Assembly: GCA_030549205.1 (NCBI GenBank)
Contig: JAUKTV010000008.1
Span: 1,302,001 to 1,366,000, forward strand
DNA: 64,000 nt
From: Apiosordaria backusii
Lineage: Eukaryota; Ascomycota; Sordariomycetes; Sordariales; Lasiosphaeriaceae
Reading direction: 5' to 3'
A model generated the notes under the pieces. It saw only the letters and a list, made by a program, of their open reading frames with translations, was not told where the DNA came from and did not search any database. Within the stretch, counting starts at the first letter, position 1, and the number at the start of each line of letters is the position of its first letter. Made by a program: the position numbers and the translations under genes. Positions 12,415 through 24,156 of the stretch are shown here, piece after piece.

Positions 12415-13281
12415 TTAAACAGCATACTCAGCCCCGGTAACAGCCAAACTTCCCCTCCTCTCACCCCTGTTATTCCCCCCTCTCACCCTCGCCCTGAAAA
12501 CCTGCCCGGTATCACAAGGCGACGCCAGCCCCTGAGAGTAAGCATAACTCGACCTCCTGCTCCGATCCAACGCCCAGCTTATCGACCTCGTCATGACCGT
12601 CTCTGGCTTTATTGCCTCCGTACCCGCTTCAGGATCCCAAGACCAGTTCCTATTATCTTGGTCCCTCCAGCCGTCAAACCCATCCCTTTGGTGTCCTTGA
12701 CTGTTACCCCCTCCCGCACCACTAGCAGCAGCAGTAGGAACCAAACCAACCTCTTCATCCCTCATCCTCCTCTCTTGCTCTTGCTGCCCCCTCCGCGTGG
12801 TAGAAACAGCACCAACAACCGCCCTTCCGTGAGCAGAGACCTTCCTCCCTAGCTCCATCAGCTCGTACTGGACTGCCTCGGCGAGGTCCTCGCTTGCTTT
12901 GCGGACGCGGTTGAATAATGACGTCTTCGTGCTCGCTACGTTGTCGTCTGCGGGTAAAGAAGAAGAAGAAGATAGTAAAGGTTCGTGGGGTAGGGGACCG
13001 CTGAAGGCAGTGTTGAACAAACATGGGGAGGAAACTCTGCCATGGACGTCGGGTTGGCTGCTACGGTGGTGGTGGCGTTTTTTGATAGAGGTTGAAACTC
13101 GACGGCGGACGGCGAGGGCGAGAATTAATACGAGGAGGGATATAAGGGAAAGGATCCCTAAGGCCAGGAGAATTATTTCGAGGCGGGTGGCAGAGGGGGC
13201 TGTGAAGACCTGAGTCTGGGGCTTGAGTTTAGAGGTTGTGAAAGAGGAGGAAGGGGAACGACGGGTGGAGAAGGTGTCCAT
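12415..13281 (-). CDS. single-pass membrane protein of unknown function
   Basis: One exon of 288 residues. The frame is open upstream but contains no ATG before MDTFSTRR, so this start is chosen. Residues 35-58 form one strong hydrophobic helix (LEIILLALGILSLISLLVLI..) followed by RRR, which suggests a single transmembrane segment with the C-terminal part on the positive, probably cytosolic, side. The rest is polar, Ser/Arg-rich and probably disordered, with a possible helical piece around SLFNRVRKASEDLAEAVQYE. There is no signal peptide. I recognise no family. The 3' half is G-rich on the coding strand and the 5' half C-rich, with the change near 12890. Confidence 0.7.
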   Translation of the reverse strand: MDTFSTRRSPSSSFTTSKLKPQTQVFTAPSATRLEIILLALGILSLISLLVLILALAVRRRVSTSIKKRHHHRSSQPDVHGRVSSPCLFNTAFSGPLPHEPLLSSSSSLPADDNVASTKTSLFNRVRKASEDLAEAVQYELMELGRKVSAHGRAVVGAVSTTRRGQQEQERRMRDEEVGLVPTAAASGAGGGNSQGHQRDGFDGWRDQDNRNWSWDPEAGTEAIKPETVMTRSISWALDRSRRSSYAYSQGLASPCDTGQVFRARVRGGNNRGERRGSLAVTGAEYAV

Positions 13282-14101
13282 TTTGTAGTTGGTGAGGAGG
13301 TTGAAAGGGTAGCGAGACAGGGAGTTTGGGCCGAGGCGTTTGTAGAGGGGGTGGTGAGGGTCGAGGTAGGGGGTTACTGTTAGGTTGAGGGAGCGTTGTC
13401 TGTTGATACCACCACGGGTTGATGATTTGGACCGCCGGGAGGGCCTCCAATGGGTTATCAAGCGGGCTGCTTTGGGAGGTTTGAGGACGACGCACATTAG
13501 AAATGGTTTGGGGAGGAGGTGTAGGGTGAAGTTAGAGGTGGCGGTCGAAATGCATCAAAGATAGCGGACAATGGCGAGGTCTAGAAGATGGTTTCCAGGT
13601 TATTAGGTAGGTATTTGGGGTTTACCTTGCGTATGCTGGTGGACGTGTTAAACTCATCTTGCAGTAGATAACACTTGGAGAATAACATGAAATGCAGGAA
13701 GGACCGGTGAGATGCCGGAGTGTTTAAGGTATTTGGTAGGTAGCAAGCATTGCAGAACAACTGACAGATGACGGTGAGAAATGCAGAGCCATGTGTTAAA
13801 GATACTGGCGTGACTTCTCTTTTGTTGTCAGAGGGGCAAGCGCGGCAGGTGGCAGGAAAGGTGCGATGAGATGTTCAAACAGATTTGGAAACTTTCGGAA
13901 TTTGACCGGGCCAATAGACCAACTTCCCAAAAACATATCCAGAACTCTCTTGTGTTTCCTCCAATTCATTTAATCATTTCATATCGAATATTCTCGCTCC
14001 AACAACCCAGCTCATCACCAACCTTTTGCCAACGACACGCCTGCATTTCAGCGTTTCTGACGCCGAAACAAGCCAAGGAACAATACGCCCAAGTTCCGAA
14101 A
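13282..14101. other. gene-free stretch between two minus-strand genes
   Basis: It contains the upstream region of the membrane-protein gene and the 3' flank of the Smr gene. Apart from a C-rich coding-like continuation up to about 13497 without an ATG, I see no structure. Confidence 0.4.
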
Positions 14102-14941
14102 CTACATAACCAAGCAGCAGCCTTTGAGACAGCCGAAGATATCGTCCTCTTCCGGTTCCTGAGGTCGCTGTGGCCTGGGCCGGTGCGGTCTTGAGGGGCG
14201 GCTGTGCGACTGGTGCCCCCCTTCGTAACCCTGCGGCTGTTCTGGCAGAGGAGGAGGGACGTTGACACGGTTGCCTCCAAGATCGACATATAGGCGTCCC
14301 TCATTCTCCCCGGTGGCATAGTCAAGACCGAGCTCTCGGCAGAGCTGTTCGACACGCGGCTTGATTTTTTGTACACGTCCCGTTGAGTGGTTCCCCTTGC
14401 CAACTATAACGTGTAAATGAGTCTGACCACGAGCCTGAGCATCACGAATCCTGGCCTCGAGGATATCTTTCGCCTCCTCCACGAACAGGCCATGCAAGTC
14501 GATGGTATCCTCAGCCACACGACCCATGGCATTGTTTTCCCTGAAAATGAACTCAGCTGCCTGTTTGTTATACTCGGCCTGTTTTGCTTGGTGGCACTTG
14601 CCCTCGTTCGAGAGAGCCTTGGCCTCGGCACCATCCCCACGCTCATAGGCTTCATGAGCCTGCTCTCGATGACACGGTTAGTGAGATATACAACCACGAG
14701 ATGTGAGGATACACCCGCATGGGAAAGTCGTACCCGATCAAAGCAAGACTTCTTCTTGTCTGCTTCCGCCCGAGCGAGATCTCTCAAGCGATCATACTCT
14801 TCCTCCAGTTCCACGCTGGTTCGGTGGTTGAACGCTGTTTATAGACATATCAGACCCCAACACACCATCAATGTTTACATTGTCAGAGGAATGCGTACCA
14901 TGGCCGCCAAATCGCTCCAGAGGGATCGCGGAAGATGCCAT
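14102..14941 (-). CDS. DUF1771-Smr domain protein with C-terminal CAAX box
   Basis: Three exons (14899-14941, 14734-14834, 14102-14659) with introns 14835-14898 and 14660-14733 give 233 residues. The order is a short N-terminus, a helical DUF1771 (about 26-92, rich in Arg/Glu/Ala with YDRLRDLARAEADKK and EYNKQAAEFIF), and an Smr domain (about 98-180). The Smr domain shows the IDLHGL box and the GKGNHS box, the family's nucleic-acid binding and nuclease-like motifs. A Pro/Arg/His-rich tail follows, and the protein ends CLKGCCLVM. The last four residues, CLVM, fit a CAAX prenylation signal, with two more cysteines nearby that could be palmitoylated. The yeast relative is YPL199C, of unknown function. 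The domains are clear; membrane anchoring is inferred from the tail. Confidence 0.9.
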
Positions 14942-17900
14942 GTCGTTGGTGTTAAGCTACTAGTCGGATAGTAGTAGCAAGGCTGGCTCACAAGGCTGCC
15001 AGGGTTATCGTCAACTGGAGTCTTATTGAGGGTTGTTCTTGTGGAACAACAGACAACCGAAGTGAACACCAGCTGAAGTGCTAGGGACCCTAGTCTCTAT
15101 CAGGCATTGAGCGGTGTGGCGCGTAAGTCTGCCAAGACGAGGCCGGCCCGCTGGGAGAGGCGCTGAACAAAATCGGAGGCTCAGATGATGGCGGGGAGCC
15201 ACACATCGCCTGAGAGCTGCAGGTTCATCCTGTGTTGATCGCCTTCCTTTCAGCTTGAAAATATCGCGTCTGCCATGCGCAAAGAGCCGCCTGAAGTCCC
15301 GGCAGAAGCTGCAAGGTAAAACCCTCTACGAACAGCCGTTGTTGGAGAAATTTGGAACGCAAAAACCGAAAAGCAGAACTGACACTTTCCTTATTCTTCA
15401 GTTGATATCTGATAAGAAGAACCTGGGAGATCAAGCCCCTATTTCCCGCGCCTCTTCCCTGTTTGCCACGCCGCAAACTTCATCCCATCACGAACTGGGC
15501 CGCTTTGACGAGTTCCTCCCGAGGTCTCCACGAACTTCAGCTTCTAGAAGATTGCTTCTTTGATCCTAGCGCCTGATACTGTCAACGCCGACCAGAAAGG
15601 GGTGCTGGGGTCTTGGACGCGAAATTAATTTAAAGCTGGCTCGGCATCAGGCGGCTCAACCTTCCATGCATTTAAACGGAATATCAACGGGCGCCTCAAA
15701 TGCTGGATCTGAACTCTGAGCTGTGAAAAGGCTCTTTAAGATGTTTTCGCTATCATCATTTCGACAAAGGGCAACTTGATCTCTCATGAACGATCCCCGG
15801 GGAGCTGGTACTTATGGCGGTATTGTTGTGCAGAAGCGGCACAGGCGGACACTCCGGCGCCATGATTTTGTCAGCTGAAGTTGCATTTCGCAATGCGGGA
15901 GGCGGCGGGGATCTTTCGTGCGGCAGAAGCAAGTTGACGATGGAACCCTCCATGACATCCTCGCATTCTCCCCATGGTCAACATCGAATCAACGTGCTGT
16001 TCCTAACATTTTTCCAGGCACTAGAGGAGTGGAGCTTGTCGATTCTCTCAGGGGACTGGCTCTGCTTTCACGATCCACAGCAACCACGCGGTTGGCCCGC
16101 TCCCCCACAGGTCTGAGGGCTTCCTACCGCAGTAGACTGCTGGATCATTTAATTACAGACAATCTCCAGCGATCGGGAATTGAGAGCGGTGATGGCCAGC
16201 GTCGATTTCGTCCGAGGTTGAATGTCGAAAAGGGGGCTCAACTATGGCGGCATTCATGCATGGCAACGTCGATAGGCAAACATCACTGCGGCTTTCTCTA
16301 TCGGACCACATTCGAGCGGACACCTGCAGCATGATCTGGTGGACAAGTCCAATTGTCGATCACATAAGCGGGGTGCCAAGGGGTCTCATAGCAACGAAGG
16401 ATAACTCCGTACCGCAAAGATTGTAATCGCACAATGGCTATGTGCATATCCAGGTCAATATCGGTATCGATCCGTCACATTGTTTTGCCCTTTCGTCATA
16501 AGGGTTTAGGTTGCCAGACAAGGTGCTACGAATTACAACATAGCGGCAGAGCAACCAAGATATCGTCAATGGCTTGGGATGGCGCTGCGAACACCTGCAG
16601 AACACGCAGCAGCTACGTGAGCCACATGGACATCAGGGCTGTTTGGTTCGACGTCATTGGCCAGACGATTGCCTGTTGCATACATAGCATGGGAGTTGTC
16701 GAGTGTCAGCTAATTATGGCAACGTTTCAAAAGATTGCATTGACTGATTTGGGTGCACGGATGACGATGTCGTAGAAAACCAACGAGGCACACGTTCCAG
16801 AAGGAAAAGAAGGTTGGGACAACCATCTCATTACCAGCCGGGAGAGAACAGTGCCACGGGGGCGGGTTTGGTGGAAGCATCAAAGAAGTCTTGATATCGG
16901 TATTACCACCCACGCCCACCCTTACACAAGGAACGGGGAGTTTTTTCGATTTAAAAGCGGTGAGTCGTTTTCCTACCTAACGCTATGGCAGGCCGCGATT
17001 CAGTATTCACGCAAGGAAATGAATTGGACCTCACTCCGGCGGCGCTTCCCTGTGGGCGAATGGCCTACCGTCTTTATAAAAATGACGGGCAGTGCCCATG
17101 GTCAGGGCCGGACCCGGTAGTATTTTGTCGTATGGTTTTTGGAGGTTTGTATCCACTGTTCTCCATTTGATGTGGACATGGAAGATTGCAATGCAGGTTG
17201 CATCTAACGAGGCATTGGATGGTATGATTGCAAGGGCGGAGTTGAGAAAACCTCACCGACAACGACAGAGACACTTTTTTGTGGTGGCATTCCTGTGGTG
17301 AGAGACAGCTTTGACGGACATGCAGAAGAAGGGCGTTTGATGTAAGGGGTGGCGACTACGTTGCTGTGGTCAGGTCCGCAATAGGTTTTGTTTGGCTGGC
17401 GATCTGCTAATAAGCTCAGAGACGGCTGTCTCAGACACGGCGATCAACAAAATGGCAACTCGGTCGTCTCACTGTGAAAATGTTTTTTTGCCGTGTTGAC
17501 TGGCTGATGTTGTTGATGCTCGCCAGTTCAGAGGTAGGGATCAAAACTCACAACACTGGTGTTTTTGTATCACCTGGTACAGACACCCAGCTCAATGGTG
17601 GTCGATCTGGAACTCGGCTCTCGGCGATTGGGGGCTTGGAGGGGTGTTTCAAGAGACTACTGTGTAAAGGAGGGGTCAAAGGATGGGAAAAGGGAAAGGG
17701 GAACTGATGGTGGAGATGCGAGAAACAAAGGAGATGGGTTTGGGATGGAACGGTAATACATATACCAGTTTCGCCATCGATGGGGCCGATTCCTTTCTTT
17801 TTTGTCTCGGTCTGAGATAAGTCTCCTACGAGCCCTGTGTGTCACGGGGTTGTCGTGATGATGCTAGCCCCGGTAGATAGATAAAAGTCCCATCATCTGC

Positions 17901-19081
17901 GAGTTGTTTCGGCTAATGGCGCCGTCTCTCACTAGCGGGCGCCACTCCACTGCCCAGTGCCTGGTTTCTACCAGGGGTTGCTCTTTCGGGAAGCCAAAAG
18001 ACCATTTTGATCGAAGGAGGTCTCGGTCAAATGCGCGCCTCCCGAGGCGATCAGCTCTCAGATATGCATCCAATAGGGCGGGAAATGTATTAACACAGGG
18101 AAAGCAACAATGCTGAGGCTGTGAAGTGAGTCCATGGGCTGACGGCAGTGGCACTCCCCCCAAGTCTGCTGCAAAGCATCCTCAGGGTTGCCGGCTTCAG
18201 ACTGGACAGGGGGGCAGGGGGACGGTTCAGGGGGGTCTTTATTTTTTCTGGCTGCTTGCTTGCCAAAGTGAACAATGTCCGGGCTCTGGCCAGTTAGGGA
18301 TCTTGGGGCCCCCACATTTCCTGCAAGCTCCGAAAAGATGATTCGCTGTTATTGGCTGGGCCACTGGCCCCCCGAATTGCAGCGCGCATGGCTCCGCGTT
18401 TCCTTCACATTAACAGAACCAACCCTCCCACTCTCCTCTCCTTCCTTTGACCTCCGGCTCACACCCTCCCGCGATCCTGAGTGAGCAGCGCACACAGCAA
18501 GGCCAGCACCCTTCTGTTTGACTGCCGAAGCGAACTCCATCGACCGTCGCGGCGTTATTTTCCATTCCATCGTCTTCATTCTTCCAATCAAGTCCCAATA
18601 GTCGCTCGATTGACGGTTGCCGGTTGCTAGTTGTCCGGAAAGTTTGGTGCCAAAAACCCGACAAAGTGAGTGAGCATCCCTCATCCCCCAAAACGGCCAT
18701 CCCCCAAGAACGCCTTTCTTCTGCCACCACCTGCATCCAAAACCTTAATCGAGAGGGTCTCGTGGCGCTCCATCACGGCTCTATTTCGACGTCGAATTGA
18801 ACGCGAATCGTGCAAAGGTCAACGGGTCCATTATCGCTGCTATCGAGAGGAGTCGCGCCTGTCGTCGCAGGAGGTTGCAGAAAAGAGAAGGGTCAACCGC
18901 GAAAATCATCCGATCGGCCATCCCAGAGTCGCAATTCGGGTCACCGCGGCCGTAAATCATCAATTCAATTCGACGACCCAAACTGACGCGTGTTGTTTCC
19001 ATTAGCAGACCGCTTCGATTAATATTCTCCGATTAAACATACCTTCTCTTTCATCAGATTTGTCGCCGAAATCTAGCCAAA
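14942..19081. other. 4.1-kb gene-free region upstream of the G-alpha gene
   Basis: No frame on either strand resembles a protein domain, and the longest ones (about 100-140 codons) have no consistent codon pattern. The region lies between the start of the Smr gene and the start of the G-alpha gene, so it holds both promoters. The last several hundred bases are pyrimidine-rich and look like a long leader; a CTTTCATCAG just before the ATG could be the acceptor of a leader intron. No repeat, tRNA or transposon protein is visible. Confidence 0.5.
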
Positions 19082-20387
19082 ATGGGTTGCGGAATGAGCA
19101 CAGAGGAGAAGGAGGGCAAGGCCCGGAACGAGGAGATTGAGAACCAGTTGAAGAGGGATCGCATGCAACAGCGTAACGAGATCAAGATGCTGCTTCTGGG
19201 TAAGTTATTGTCCGCCGAGAAACTCTATTCAGCCCCATGTCGCCGAGTTTTCTCAATCGGCCAATGGCGCGAGGGACGCCGGCGAGGTGCCCCGTAATCA
19301 GGTAGTCGGAGGCTAATCATTGATCGCAGGTGCTGGTGAATCCGGGAAGTCCACTATCTTGAAACAGATGAAGCTCATCCACGAGGGCGGCTACTCGCGC
19401 GACGAGCGTGAATCTTTCAAGGAAATTATTTTCAGCAATACCGTTCAGTCGATGCGCGTCATCCTCGAGGCCATGGAGTCTTTGGAGTTGCCATTGGCCG
19501 ACGCTCGGATGGAGTACCATGTTCAGACCATCTTCATGCAACCAGCTCAGATCGAGGGTGATGTCCTTCCCCCAGAGGTTGGCAATGCCATTGAGGCTTT
19601 GTGGAGAGACGCCGGTGTGCAGAGCTGCTTCAAGCGCTCGAGAGAATACCAACTCAACGACTCTGCCAGATAGTAGGTTTCTTTGTACTTGCCGCCAGAC
19701 TGTGCAATGCGTGCTGACACGTTCACCTCAGCTACTTCGACAACATTGCGCGCATCGCTGCCCCCGATTACATGCCCAACGACCAGGATGTGCTGCGGTC
19801 TCGTGTCAAGACGACTGGTATCACGGAAACGACCTTCATTATTGGTGAGCTCACGTACAGAATGTTCGATGTTGGTGGTCAAAGATCAGAGCGTAAGAAG
19901 TGGATTCACTGCTTCGAAAACGTCACGACCATTCTGTTCCTAGTCGCTATTTCCGAGTACGACCAGCTCCTGTTCGAGGACGAGACCGTCAACCGTATGC
20001 AAGAAGCTCTCACTCTGTTCGACTCCATCTGCAACTCCAGGTGGTTCATCAAGACCTCCATCATCCTCTTCCTCAACAAGATCGACAGGTTTAAGGAGAA
20101 GCTCCCCGTCAGCCCAATGAAGAACTACTTCCCCGACTACGAGGGCGGTGATGACTACGGCCAGGCTTGCGACTACATCCTCAACCGCTTCGTCAGCTTG
20201 AACCAACACGAGAGCAAGCAGATCTACACACATTTCACCTGTGCGACAGACACAACACAGATCCGCTTCGTCATGGCTGCTGTGAATGGTAAGCTTGAAC
20301 CTGTCAAATCAAGAGCAGCGAACAGGTGCTAACTTTGTCGTAGATATCATCATCCAGGAGAACCTTCGTCTCTGCGGTCTTATCTGA
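19082..20387 (+). CDS. gna-1: heterotrimeric G-protein alpha subunit, group I (GNA-1/FadA/Gpa type)
   Basis: Relays signals from G-protein coupled receptors at the plasma membrane; group I fungal subunits control growth, mating and development. Four exons (19082-19199, 19330-19672, 19732-20288, 20344-20387) give exactly 353 residues, the standard length. The N-terminus MGCGMS carries the myristoylation glycine (G2) and palmitoylation cysteine (C3). The nucleotide site is complete: P-loop GAGESGKST (40-48), RVKTTGIT with the catalytic arginine, DVGGQRSERKKW (switch II, catalytic Gln), NKID and TCATDT. The C-terminus CGLI has the Cys at -4 that pertussis toxin modifies in this class, and marks group I rather than the GNA-2 or GNA-3 groups. 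Introns are 130, 59 and 55 nt. It has very long gene-free flanks on both sides. Confidence 0.97.
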
Positions 20388-21821
20388 TAGCAGACCGAAG
20401 TGCGACTGGTCTTCTTCAGGTAGACAAGCGTTGCTGTCCCCCGAAAACCAGTTATCCTTCATGGTACCAAGCCGGACATCGATTATACCCCACGCCCTGA
20501 TGTGAAACGGCGGGTGCCATGATGGTTATTCGCCCCCCCAAAACTGGCCCTACCCTCCTACCTCATGTCTCCTTCAACCCTCATCGCCTCGATCTGAATA
20601 CTCCCAGATCCCCTTATTTTTGTTAGCCACCGGAGCATCGGGGATGATGATATCCCCAATATGAATCGTATGCGTCTCCACACCAAGAGAGAGTAGGGAG
20701 AGGACAGCAGACGTTTATTTTGTTGTGGTCGAAAAAAGAACCGCGGAAAGGTTTTGGGGGGCGAACGAGGAGGATAAATATGTTGTTTAATTATGAAGTC
20801 GTTTATTTCCTTTATTTTTCTTCTTATTCTGTCTGCGCCGGTTCTCTCTTATTTTCTCTCTATAAAACTCGAACTCTCTGTCCGTCTGTTGTTTTTGTTG
20901 GGTCCCCCCCCTCCTGTATGATTTTATCTATTAAAGTCGAATGGAAAAAAAAACAACGGTCCATCATGTCAACACACCCCTCACTTCTTCCCAATTCTTC
21001 AAGCCCATTTCTTGAAATGCTGGACGAACGACTGTTACGACTGCAACACATGTATGCATGGATTGGGAGGGGGGAGGGATGATGGAGGGACGATAGGGAT
21101 GGGGGCGATGAATGAGGGGATATGATTGGATTGAGTTGGGGAATGGAATGAGGGGGGCGTTGTTGGCAGGGAGGATGTACAGACAAACAGACAGACAGAC
21201 AGAGAGAGGAGAGAGGACTGGATTTTGCATGGAGGAGATTTGGAAATGAAGAAGGACGGACTGATGGAGGAGGAGGGAAGGGGGGAGATATACCACGTGC
21301 GCACCAGCGCATTCTTTTGCTGTTGTTTTTTTGTATCTTTTTCATTCTTTTTTTTTTTTTTTTTCGTTGTTTCTTTTTGAACACACAAACACCTTTTTCT
21401 TTTGGTTCTTTCTGTGTCTGTTAAATACTATGGAGCAACGGGCGGGGTTTTTTTTTTCTCGAGTGTTTTTCTTGTTCTACTTTACTATATCTTAGGTACT
21501 TAGGTATTTTGGGTGTGTTTTTGGGGTGGGAAGGGGGGGGGTTTAGTTGAATTGATTGATGGGTTGTTTTAGTATACTTTGACTTGGATATTTCCGTGAC
21601 ATGGGCCATGATTGCGGTGTGAATTCGCCTGATACCTACCTACCTACCTACTCAGCTGTGTGTGGTCCAATGAAAGAGCAATCGTTTCTTGACAACAATA
21701 GGTGGCAAGAAAGACTGGCAAAACAAGGTAGATATGAGTAACAGAGACGAGCACACACTGTCTATCCACAGAGAAGGATTGATTGATATGAGTAACTTGG
21801 CACACCAGGAGCAGTATCAAT

Positions 21822-21856
<35 letters not shown>

Positions 21857-24156
21857 GAACAATGTCAACAACAACAAAGATCGGGTGGTATAAGCTAACA
21901 GACAGTCAGTCATCCTGTAATAGTTTGCTAGCAACGTCGGGCAATTAAAGTATGACTGCAGCGTGACAGTGGTGGTTTTGACAGTTCTTTCTACGTAGGT
22001 GATCAAGTCACTTGCTTAGGTATGTATGTACCTAGGAAAGGTCACAAACACCAGCCGTCTTCTTTTGCAGAGCGGCAAATGCACAGTTTGTGCTGCCACA
22101 TTCGAGTTTATACATATATAACGGATAGTAATATGATCTGACTTGTATGATGCTGTGTAGGTAGGTTGTTCTCGGTGAAGTGTGGAGACAAAGGGGGGGG
22201 GGGGTTTGGATGTGAGATAAGGTGCCATTCCGCGGTGTGTGCGTGGATGGAGGGTTATGGCTTTCTGAAACAGGGGAGGGGGAGGATGGGGATTACCTAC
22301 CATCGCCAGTTTGATGTATCATGGTGAAGTTGAAGCAATACCTAGCGAGTGTTCGGTGAGTGGATACTTTTTTGAAGGGGGAGATATAGGTAGGGAGGAG
22401 GTATAATAGTATGACTGTAACGGGGTTGGGGGCCGCAAGGGGTTGGTTGGGACTTGGGAAGGTTGGTGATGTCTTGCCTGCCTTACCTAAGGTAGGTAGG
22501 TCAGTAATGGAGGTTGGTTGGGGGTGTTTGGACTTTGTGGCACGGCAAGCCAGCCTTGCGCATATTAAAACTATTATGCCGTATTTTTCCACCTCACTGG
22601 TTGGCAATGGGATCTGGTACTGAGGGTGCTGGGGGTGGTGATTTTCAGTGGTCCAGTGGGAAGGTAAAATGTGGCTGGTGATCCGGGCTTTTTTGTTTTT
22701 GGTTTCTGATGGTGCTTGTCTTTTGGTTTGGGCCTGGGTGATTTACCCGATTTGTTTCCAAGAACTTAGATACACTGTTCCCCATGGATGGATGAATGGA
22801 GGGATGGAGGGATGGTGGTGTATGTGTTTTTGGTTGTATGCAAGGAACAGTTCATGGGAGACTGTTATTGGAGAGTGAAAAGGAGCGGCTTAGACCACAC
22901 CACCCGGAAATCCTACGGTTACAGTTAGATTGATCTGGTACGTTGCTCGACCTTACATGACCAAATACCGAACCGCAGGAAAGCAAGTAAGCTGGTAAGC
23001 TGCCGCCGCGGACATACTTCGCTGCAGCGTGACAACGGTTGTTGAATGTAAAAATAGCTGGAATGATCGTTTCTTGATGGAATCACATGCAGTCGTTATG
23101 AGAAACTGTTCACAGAACAAATTTGCTTTCATTGCTTCTTTTCGATTTGTGAACATCCCCATCCTTCTTCTGGTCACAGCTCCAATCTGACCCAATTACA
23201 GAAAGAGTGGAGGAGACAGGAGTAGCATACAGGTTTCCACTCATCCAGTCACATTTGTCTGTCCATCTGTCTGTAATCCAGTGACATCAATCTGCAGCGC
23301 TTTCTGCTCGTTTTGTTGGCCGAGTGTTATTCCCCTGAAAGTGTGACCATTCTGCCCAATACACATTGCAGTTACTTGCTCTCTGGCTTCTGTCCCTCCC
23401 CGCCCCCCATAATATCTTGCCTCTTAGCCATATCAAAGTAACACAATCCTTAATCAGAGCAATAGAACAACACCCTTTATCCAGCTTCTGCTCGACCTTA
23501 CACAACATGACAGGGGGTAGATACCAGACAAAACTAAAAGGTTTCTAAGTATGTTGGGGTACACAAGTGTGTTGTGAAGATTTGAAATTAAAAGAAAACA
23601 GGCACTTGTCGGTGGTTCTGTGTAATCTGTGTATTACAAAGTCCATAAAGAAAAAAAACCCCACTACGCTTTAAAAAAGCAAGCAAATAGGTGGAGGAAA
23701 GGGGGGAAGAGGAGATAATGACCACTGTTTCTGTGACTCGGTGAGGCACCTTCCTCCTTACATCGAGTTTAGAGAAGGAAAAGAAAAAAAAGGGGGTATC
23801 GATTTGCATCCATTCCGATAGAAAAAGAAATAGAAACAACCTCCGGAGTGTTCTAGCCTCCTCGAGCTCTTGTCCTTAGAGGAGGAGGAACGAAAAAAAA
23901 GACCTCTTGCCTGACCGTATAAGCCAGCACAGTATCGTTGTGTGTGTTTTGTGATGGTGATATCCAGCACCGAGAAGGGGGAGGGGAAAGGGTAGAAGTT
24001 TGAGTTAATACTATGATTCCGACATTTCCATATTTTGTGCGGTGTGGTGTGGTGATTTCGAGTGGTGAGCATATGGTGGGGCCCCTCATGTAATATTTTG
24101 GTTAAGAAGCCGCCTGTGACTTCTAAAGTAAGGCGTAGACAAGATGGCGGTTATCT
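20388..24156. other. 3.8-kb gene-free region with microsatellites
   Basis: It lies downstream of the G-alpha gene and downstream of the AT-hook gene, so it is a tail-to-tail spacer. It is rich in simple sequence: CAGA repeats near 21188-21205, a (CAG)10 run, CCTA/TAGG tetranucleotides near 21637-21652 and 22489-22500, and a G12 run at 22193-22204. The frames are low-complexity and I accept none as a gene. Confidence 0.5.
21824..21853. repeat. (CAG)10 trinucleotide microsatellite
   Basis: Ten perfect CAG units (CTG on the other strand) lie in the gene-free region after the G-alpha gene. They would encode poly-Leu on the minus strand or poly-Gln/Ser/Ala on the plus strand, but no surrounding frame looks coding. 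Confidence 0.9.

Noticed and set aside
20860..21384. 174-codon minus-strand frame rich in Ser/Pro/Lys
   Set aside because: Low-complexity translation of simple repeats downstream of the G-alpha gene.
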